From the NCBI GenBank assembly GCA_029718625.1, contig CM056381.1, positions 57,964,157 through 58,028,156 on the forward strand: a stretch of 64,000 nucleotides of DNA. Reading direction: 5' to 3'. The notes beneath the pieces were generated by a model. It saw only the letters and a program-made list of their open reading frames with translations. It did not search any database and was not told where the DNA came from. The translations under genes and the position numbers were made by a program. The first letter of the stretch is position 1; every line of letters starts with the position of its first letter. Below are positions 57,367 through 64,000 of the stretch, piece after piece. This DNA is from Synaphobranchus kaupii. Its lineage: Eukaryota > Chordata > Actinopteri > Anguilliformes > Synaphobranchidae.

Positions 57367-57744
57367 CCCCTATGGAAAAAGAATATGCTGCAGTACATTG
57401 TAAATATATCAAAATTATCTTCGCAATATATTTAAAATATACTGCAGTAGATTACATTTCCATAAGGGTTACCTTTTTTAAAAATAAATTTCTTTGAAAC
57501 AGACATGGAACGGCTTTAATGCATCTGCTTCCCAGTACCAAAAAGAACTGCATTTCCAGTTTTGTTCCAAATATGAACTTACACAGTTCTTAAAAGAAAA
57601 TGCATTCTTATTTATTGTACATTTCTTAAAATAAAATGCCTGCCCTTATGGAAATGTAATATACTGCAGTACATTTTAAATATATTGTTAAGATAATTTT
57701 GATATATTTACAATATACTGCAGCCTATTCTTTTTCCATAGGGG
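57367..57744. mobile_element. MITE made of two inverted palindromic arms
   Basis: The left arm (57367-57468) and right arm (57643-57744) are inverted copies with roughly 94 percent identity by eye. Each arm is itself palindromic: it opens CCCCTATGGAAAAAG and closes TTTCCATAAGGG, with CTGCAGTA on both sides of an AAAATTATC centre. The 174-bp spacer is AT-rich and non-coding. No obvious target duplication. Confidence 0.8.
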
Positions 57745-59660
57745 TGTACAGTAAATTATACTGTATGTTTGTCTACGTGACGTACATATTTTGTCAACAG
57801 TATAAAATTGCCCTTTATTACATCTTACATAGACATAGTATGTACATAGTTCTGTACATTCAATACTACATAAGTGGTATGTGCTTTCTCACATGTTCCT
57901 CGTTTACATTTTATTATATGTTTTATTTATATTTCGTCAAGCAGGGTCGTCAGGTACACAGTATTTGATCCCAGATACTTGTAATATCGTAATGATTTTA
58001 ATGGCCTCAAAGGGACAAATAGCTTGTGATTACTACTGAAACAAAGGGATTTCCAAAGCTGTTGCACGCTGCTGTTTTTATTTGTTTTTAATGTTTAATA
58101 ATGTTTTTATTTCCTTGCTAGTACAACTCAAGCTTCAGCTGGAACTGTAGAGGGAAGAGAAATGGTCAATTGCTATTCCTTTGCTCCTGTGAGATAATCT
58201 ACTTTGCCAGTAAGGCAATCGGCTTCTTTCAAATGCCAAACAGTAATATTCCAGACATTCTGCCTTCTCATGCATACATGAGGATTGGCGTGGACTGTGG
58301 GACTGTTACATTCATATGTAGCCAATACTGATAGTTATCTCTACGGTACGGTATTATAAAATCCTAGTTTCACTCACACGTGAGATCTTTATACAGATAT
58401 CCCTAGCAACTTAGGTATAGACACAACACTACTTGAAAACAGAAAGAAGAAACTTGTCTTACCAGGTCTCTTTATCATTTCATGTGAGGTTTTGGTTCTG
58501 TGTAGATACAAAAAGCATGTCATATCAATATAGTGTTCTTAACCCTCATGAAAATAAGAATGAAAACGGTTTAATGTTTCAAGCGAGCATCGTAGTCATA
58601 TTAACTCTGTCCTACATTACAAGCAAAACAAAAACAATTCTCTATACCAGGACCATACTGTGCAGGTAAAGAGTATTTCCACAACATTTGACCTTGCCTT
58701 TCAAAAGTTTTCAAGAAAGTTCGATAACACTTTTTTGTAAAAAAAAATACTTTTTTGTGGTAGCATTTTTAACAGTTGGCTTTGGGCTCACCCTGCTCCT
58801 CCCTATTAGGGTAGATGAAGAACAGTTAGCCCATGGATTCCAGGTCCACAATGTGGAGCGTAAAATATTTTTTATTTTATTTTATTTTTATTATATTAAA
58901 TAATTTTATTGAGAATAATAATAATAATGTGGAAAAGTGGAAAAATAAACAAAATGCTTGAAACCAATAGTGCAGACCAAGGAACATAGCAAAAAAGTAA
59001 CTTGACAAAAAAGAAGCAGTTGGCAATTTCTTGCCTGCAGCAATAATGGGTCCACAAGCATTCCAGCGCTCCTACTGGACACGACCACCTTTACTCTCCG
59101 ACTTCCCCCAAAGCTATATTCCTTTACCCTCATCCTCTAATTAGCCCCAAGTGGCCATTTCAGTTAAACAAACTGGAAGATGGCTCTGGAATCCCAAACC
59201 CTGACAGAGAGACAGGCAACATGGTTTACAATTTCCATGCTCATTCATCGCAAGCACAATACAATAAGTATGCACTCACACAATCACCCCAAGTTGCCTC
59301 CATAATGAAATCACTTCCCATAGGAAAGCACAATGTACTTTTCAAGTATGCAGAGTTTACAAATAAAACATATAACATCAAATTAATAGTTAATTGGTCA
59401 ATAAGTTTCTGACCAACTCTGTGTAGACTGCATTATCTCAGTTCGATTATGCCACCTTGGGAATTTTACCCAAGGAAATAGTTTGTTCAATTCACACAGA
59501 GCACTTATAATTCCCCCACTCAGGAACCTTCAACTTGAAGTGAACAGAGACGTGGATTCAATCAACAAAAAGTATAAGGTTTATTCAAGCAAAACTCAAA
59601 AAAGAGTAACAAAGTCTTAAATAGACTTAGTAAGGCCAGATCCTGACACCTTATCAAGGA
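57745..59660. other. Non-coding stretch
   Basis: An ATA-rich microsatellite lies at about 58914-58928 after a TTTTATTTTA tract (58866-58895). No gene found. Confidence 0.5.
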
Positions 59661-59667
59661 GCCGGCC

Positions 59668-61096
59668 ATGCCGCGGGCCTCTGATCCTGATCCCGTTGCC
59701 TGCACATTCCCCAATGCCTGTGACAAAGACATATGGCCCAACACAACACCTTTGTCTGCAAGGTGCGTGTCAGAGCTAGTCATTAGCAATAGCACTCATC
59801 CCAATGCCCCATTATGTAACATACCTGAGCTAGAAACTAGTATTTATTATATTGATACTGCGTCTGCCCCATGCATTTATGCCAAACATAGAGAAAACCA
59901 TGGTATTAACACGGGTAACCTTATTACTCTAAAATTACACCATGTTGTTGCTAATAGCTGTAGTGAATCACTCTTAAAAATTGGACTACTGAATGTTAGA
60001 TCTCTTGCTCCTAAAGCAGTTCTTGTAAAGAAATTGATCACAGATCGTAATCTCAAAGTACTGTGTCTGACTGAAACTCGGCTAAGACCTGGTGAATATG
60101 TTGCACTTAATGAAGCGTCTCCGATGGGTTTTTTAAGTGCTCAGGTATCGCGCCAGTCAGGAAGAGGGGGTGATGTTGCAGCTATCTATCAGTCCACTTT
60201 GAGTGTGGAAGTGTGGAAGTACGTTCTCATCTTTTGAAGTTCTTACTATGAATTGTGTACAGCATGACCTAGTTAAAATAAGGGGTAGCATGCAAGAGTG
60301 TCTGTTTACAGGCCACCTGGGCCATATTCACATCTTCTAATAGAATTTACTGAGTTTTTGTCATGCCTTGCTATTTTGGCAGATAAGGTGGTGATTTCAA
60401 CATACATGTGGGTAGACAAGGTGATCCCCTAGGAACAGCCTTTGCCTCTATTATTAACTGTTGGTTTTGTACAGAATGTTTGTGGGCCTACTCACTACTG
60501 TAGCCATATTGTAGACTTAGTGTTATCCTTTGGTATCAATGTTGTGAATCTTACTACTGTCGCACTCCATAACCCTGTATTATCTGATCCTTTCCTTATT
60601 ATGTTAGAAATCCAGACAACCACCACTTTTGTATCGGAGCCAAGACATTATTACAGCCGGTCGTTAAACTCTGCTATCATTCCAAAGTTTAGAAATATGG
60701 TCCCGGAGTCATTCCTTTCAAGCAAGGAAAAAAACGATGAAGTATAACTGGATGAAATGACTAACCAGTCAAGTTTAACTCTCAGAAGCACTCTTGATAT
60801 GGTTGCCCTCTAAAAAGAAGAAAGTTTTGTCTGAGAAATCGTACTCCCTGGTACAATGACACCACCCGTTCCCTGAACCAGTCCACAAGAAAATTGAAGC
60901 GAAAATGGCATTCAGCTAAACTAGAAGTATTTTTTCTTGCATGGGAAGATTGCCTCCTCCAGTACAAGCAAGCTCTTGCATCCGCTAGATCGGCCCTTTT
61001 CTCTAAACTAATTTAACAAAACAAATGCAACCCAAAATCTTTCTTTAGCACTGTGGACAATTTCACTAAAAAACAATCATTGGAATTTCCAACTTA
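59668..61096 (+). pseudogene. LINE endonuclease region, heavily decayed
   Basis: The first 190-codon frame ends in an APE-endonuclease start: LLKIGLLNVRSLAPKAVLVK, LKVLCLTETRL and GRGGDVAAIYQSTLSVEV. Later pieces in other frames continue it: VCGPTHYCSHIVDLVLSFGI with PVLSDPFLI (60470-60605), and NDTTRSLNQSTRKLKRKWHS and LEVFFLAWEDCLLQYKQALA (60850-60985). They end at NPKSFFSTVDNFTK just before a solo LTR. Numerous stops and frameshifts and no RT core. The style is L2-like. In the intact element this domain nicks the target for primed reverse transcription. Confidence 0.78.
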
Positions 61097-61101
61097 CCCC
61101 T

Positions 61102-61780
61102 TGTCATGGTTTGGCAGCCTTCTCTTCACCTCTGTGGACGCTTCCTCTCGGAGCTGCGAGAGGGCGGTCCTGCTGTACCTTTCCACTGGCCGTGCTTTTT
61201 TTCCCACTGGCCGTGTTTTTCTGCTTCCCGGCACTTATCTGGTGCACCTGTTTCTGGTTTCATGCTGGCTATATAAGTGTGCTTCCTTCTTCCAGTGCTT
61301 TTGTGTCTTCATTGCCGCAGCACAAAGCCGATAACGAGGTATAGGTTACAGACGACCACTTGTCCTTTTTATTCCAAAAAGAACATGCGGGACTTGTCTG
61401 TTAGAGTGTTAGAATTCTCAGTTTATAAATTCTTTCTCTTCACTCTTTATTTCCTGCCCTGGTTTTTCTTTCCTGTCTCTCTTCTAGACATAACCTCAGT
61501 TTTGCCTCTTTAATTGTATTAGTCCTCTGATTGTTTTCAGAGCTTGTGGCACTCTGTCTGTTTTGTTTTTCTCTCTGCTTGAATCTGCGAGCATTCGCCC
61601 ATTCTCCTGGGTCTTTATTATTTTGGCTTACGCCGGGATTGTTTTCCCTGTCTGTTTTATTTCTGCTCAAGTCTCACCCTGTTTTTTGGGTCGTTATTAT
61701 TTTTTACTTTTACTTTCTCCTTCATTCTTTCTGATTCCCCCTCAGTCGCGTCTGGTCCTCCAAACCCGACCCCCCTTACA
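61102..61780 (+). mobile_element. Solo LTR of a Gypsy chromovirus relative
   Basis: Starts TGTCATGGTTTGGCAGCC, like the LTRs of the full-length element (TGTCATGGTTTTAGGCAGCC), and ends CGACCCCCCTTACA. Perfect 5-bp duplication CCCCT (61097-61101 and 61781-61785). It lies within a decayed LINE, so the LTR came later. Left behind by recombination between two LTRs. Confidence 0.92.
61270..61277 (+). promoter_or_regulatory. TATA box of solo LTR
   Basis: TATATAAG, in the same relative place as the TATATTTA in the full-length element's LTR. Confidence 0.55.
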
Positions 61781-61785
61781 CCCCT

Positions 61786-62354
61786 CTAATTACAGCAGTA
61801 TTGATTTCATAGATAGCCAAAGTTGCGCTGGCAAGGTAAAACTTGTCTTGCACTTCTACAAGGACTCAAAATAACAAAGCGTTTTTTCTTGAATGATTTC
61901 ATCCTAGAAAAGAAACTGGATTTTCTTTGCTAAACAGCGAACTGACATCAGTCAAGTGAGTTTATAATTTGAATTAAACCATACTATCGGGCTTTAGCTA
62001 CATAAAGAAAACACAATGTTCTGGTTGGGGTGTTGGCTTAGCTGCCTCCCTCTCTGTCTAGCTCTGGTCTGGTCTGAATGTAAAGGTGGTCCCTGTTCAA
62101 AATGCAGAAAATATTTAACACATTTTAACACACTTATAAACGGTCCTGCCTCCTGCCTATTTCGATTATCCTCATTTATCACCACCAAAATCAATTTTAA
62201 ACAAACTGTCTGGGACTCTCACCCCAGACAGTTATAACCTGCTATGCTTCTTGGTAAGTTTCATATTAATTGAATTCTCCCGACTGCAGCATTGCAATAG
62301 GGATAATTTGTCTTTGATTGATTTGGGTTTCTAGTATGGAAGCATATCCGTGCC
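61786..62354. other. Non-coding or decayed sequence
   Basis: The first about 90 bp may be LINE continuation after the solo LTR. Beyond this nothing is recognised. Confidence 0.4.
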
Positions 62355-62800
62355 AAAATTCAAATGAAAATGCAAATCGCCGATTGCATTTCATTTACAT
62401 TCAATGTGCGCAAAAACCATGACATAATTCAAATGAAAATGCAAAAGGACACTTTGCGTTTTCATTTGCAAGTTAATGTACGCACTTTATCTGACAATTT
62501 GAAAATGTGAATGCAAATCCATTTCACACTAAATGTTTCTCGCCCTCTACGACACAACCCTGCCATAATTTTAATGAAAATGAAAAACCACATTTGCATT
62601 AGCAGTTTCTTATTGCAATCGCATGATCCATGACAAAAGGAAATGGTAATTCAGTTCGCCATTTAACATATCGTTTTCATACTTTTGCAGCACAAGAGTG
62701 ACATAATTCAAATGCAATGGCATTGCATCCGTTTGCATTATCATTTCCGTGTGTTCACGCAAAAACCCTGCCAAAAAGCCGAACTGAACATGCAAACTGT
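62355..62800. repeat. Repeat with recurrent ATTCAAATGAAAATGCAAA words
   Basis: AATTCAAATGAAAATGCAAA-like words occur at 62356-62376, 62427-62447, 62570-62590 (diverged) and 62702-62720, in the same orientation. Complementary TTTGCATTTTCATTTG-like words lie between them. It resembles a known class of fish interspersed repeat or MITE; boundaries are unclear. Confidence 0.45.
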
Positions 62801-62902
62801 CAAAGCTGCCCATCAAGGCGGGGCCTCGAAGAAAGTGGCGTTACAGGGGACTGTTCAAACCACTGAACATAATATGACCTCTCCATCACCGTTGATGGGA
62901 CC

Positions 62903-63547
62903 GTGGTGGCTGCCTCCCGCTCTGCAAGGAACCTGGGGGTGGTCCTGGACGACCGGCTGGACTTCAAAGAGCACATCAGGGCGACGGCACGGTCCTGCAG
63001 GTTCCTCCTGTACAACATCAGGAGGATTCGACCGTACCTGACCACCTACTCCACCCAGCTTCTTGTCCAGACCATGGTCACCTCACGCCTGGACTACTGC
63101 AACTCCCTGCTCGCAAGCCTACCGGCCTGCGCCATTCTGCCTCTTCAACTCATCCAGAATGCAGCTGCCCGGCTTGTGTTCAACCTCCCGAAATTTTCCC
63201 ATGTAACCCCCCTGCTGAGGTCTCTCCACTGGCTGCCAGTTGCAGCCAGGATCAGGTTCAAAGTTCTGACCCTGGCCTACACTGCAGCCAATAGGACAGG
63301 CCCCGCCTACCTGCAGGACTTAATCCAGAACTATGTTCCTGCTCGACCACTTCGCTCTTCTACAGCAGGGCGACTGGCACTTCCCCCCCTCCGTGTCAAA
63401 GGCTCTCGCTTGTCCCGACTGCGGAGTTTTTCCACATTAGCACCTCAGTGGTGGAATGAACTTCCCATTCCCCTACGTTCTACTCCAACCCTGCCTGCAT
63501 TCCGTCGAGGCCTGAAGACACACCTCTTCAGACTCCACCTTGACTGA
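62903..63547 (+). pseudogene. L2-like ORF2, C-terminal region
   Basis: A 214-codon open frame lying after the RT palm. It has ARNLGVVLDDRLDFKEHIRA (the NLGV.LD motif downstream of YADD), RPYLTTYSTQLLVQTMVTSR, LDYCNSLLASLP, QNAAARLVFN, LLRSLHWLPVAARIRFKVLT and a C-terminal WWNELPIPLRS. The first Met is a convenience start: the coding sequence continues from upstream in the complete element. The RT catalytic motifs are missing because of 5' truncation, a usual outcome of target-primed reverse transcription. No internal stop, so a fairly recent insertion. Confidence 0.9.
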
Positions 63548-63589
63548 TATCCTCACCTAGGAATATCTGTTCCCTGTGTTTTCCTGTCT

Positions 63590-63735
63590 GTTTATTATAG
63601 TTTATAATAGTATTTGGAATGGTTTATAATAGTATAGTTTATAATAGATTTGGAATGGTTTATAATAGCATAGTTTATAATAGTAGTTGTAATGGTTTAT
63701 AATAGTATAGTTTATAATAGTATTTGGAATGGAAG
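63590..63735 (+). repeat. 37-bp minisatellite in LINE 3' UTR
   Basis: About 3.5 units of TTGGAATGGTTTATAATAGT followed by ATAGTTTATAATAGTAT. Unit starts lie at 63614, 63650, 63687 and 63724. Confidence 0.85.
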
Positions 63736-64000
63736 TGTGGTGTTGCTGATTTGCCCACAGCTTACTGTGAACTACAGTCAACGTTCACTGCTAGGGATAG
63801 CTGCTACATTATGCAAAGGATGTGCTTTGCCTTGTCTGTTCTGTAATGATGATGATGTCTCTGTACGCACTTACTGTACGTCGCTTTGGATAAAAGCGTC
63901 TGCTAAATAAATGTAATGTAATGTAATATGATTCAATGGTTGTCTGTGATTTCAGTCGCCAGGCAGTTACCAGGCTAGATAGCGACATTTCCTAGTCCTC

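Larger units (their letters stand above)
62880..63929 (+). mobile_element. 5'-truncated L2-like LINE with complete 3' end
   Basis: Holds the last part of ORF2, a 3' UTR with a 37-bp minisatellite, and a terminal tail GTCGCTTTGGATAAAAGCGT then CTGCTAAAT followed by an AATGT-type repeat. The tail is shared by other LINE/SINE copies at 1851-1893 and 52383-52445. The window continues past the element. Confidence 0.9.

Overview
This window is vertebrate nuclear DNA, most likely from a teleost fish. No tRNA, rRNA or confidently recognised host gene is visible. What can be identified is almost entirely transposable elements typical of fish: Sleeping Beauty-like Tc1 remnants, hAT elements and hAT MITEs, a PIF/Harbinger derivative, a DIRS tyrosine-recombinase retrotransposon, L2/CR1-like and Tx1-like LINEs, and a chromodomain-bearing Ty3/Gypsy element. 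The species cannot be fixed from this sequence alone.

Layout. 0-15 kb: AT-rich non-coding DNA with Tc1 fragments (1-346, 3459-4233, 10465-10708), a hAT MITE (4996-5197), a fold-back/Tc1 composite repeat (best copy 7475-8281) and a non-autonomous hAT-like element (12004-13285). 15.4-19.9 kb: a DIRS element with inverted termini and an internal complementary region, disabled by frameshifts and loss of the RT core. 20.1-23.6 kb: a decayed L2/CR1-like LINE. 24.0-27.5 kb: a second fold-back copy whose loop holds a 2.76-kb TA-flanked inverted-repeat element. 28.9-32.8 kb: a minus-strand L2-like LINE interrupted by a 1.43-kb hAT element with a perfect 8-bp target duplication. 33.1-35.7 kb: a 5'-truncated Tx1-like LINE with a 767-codon open frame. 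35.9-38.8 kb: small inverted-repeat elements, including a Harbinger relic with a Myb-like coding remnant.

38.8-46.9 kb is an old element with 15-bp inverted termini. It has been invaded by a palindromic hAT MITE (39403-40123) and by a full-length, apparently intact Gypsy chromovirus (40364-46480). The Gypsy LTRs differ by about two substitutions and one 10-bp indel, its target duplication (CAATG) is perfect, and Gag and Pol are both open. A GGGAAAC heptamer followed by a strong hairpin at the Gag end predicts -1 frameshifting. This is the youngest and most functional-looking object in the window.

47-64 kb: a Sleeping Beauty-like 5' end, LTR fragments and solo LTRs, a three-level nest (hAT in hAT, plus a TTAA-flanked palindrome) at 53423-55579, an unidentified coding-like minus-strand ORF (56781-57140), a double-palindrome MITE (57367-57744), and two more LINE remnants. 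One of these is split by a solo Gypsy-type LTR with a perfect CCCCT duplication. The genes here form no host pathway. Each coding region serves or once served mobilisation of its own element, and the repeated insertions give a relative order of transposition events.
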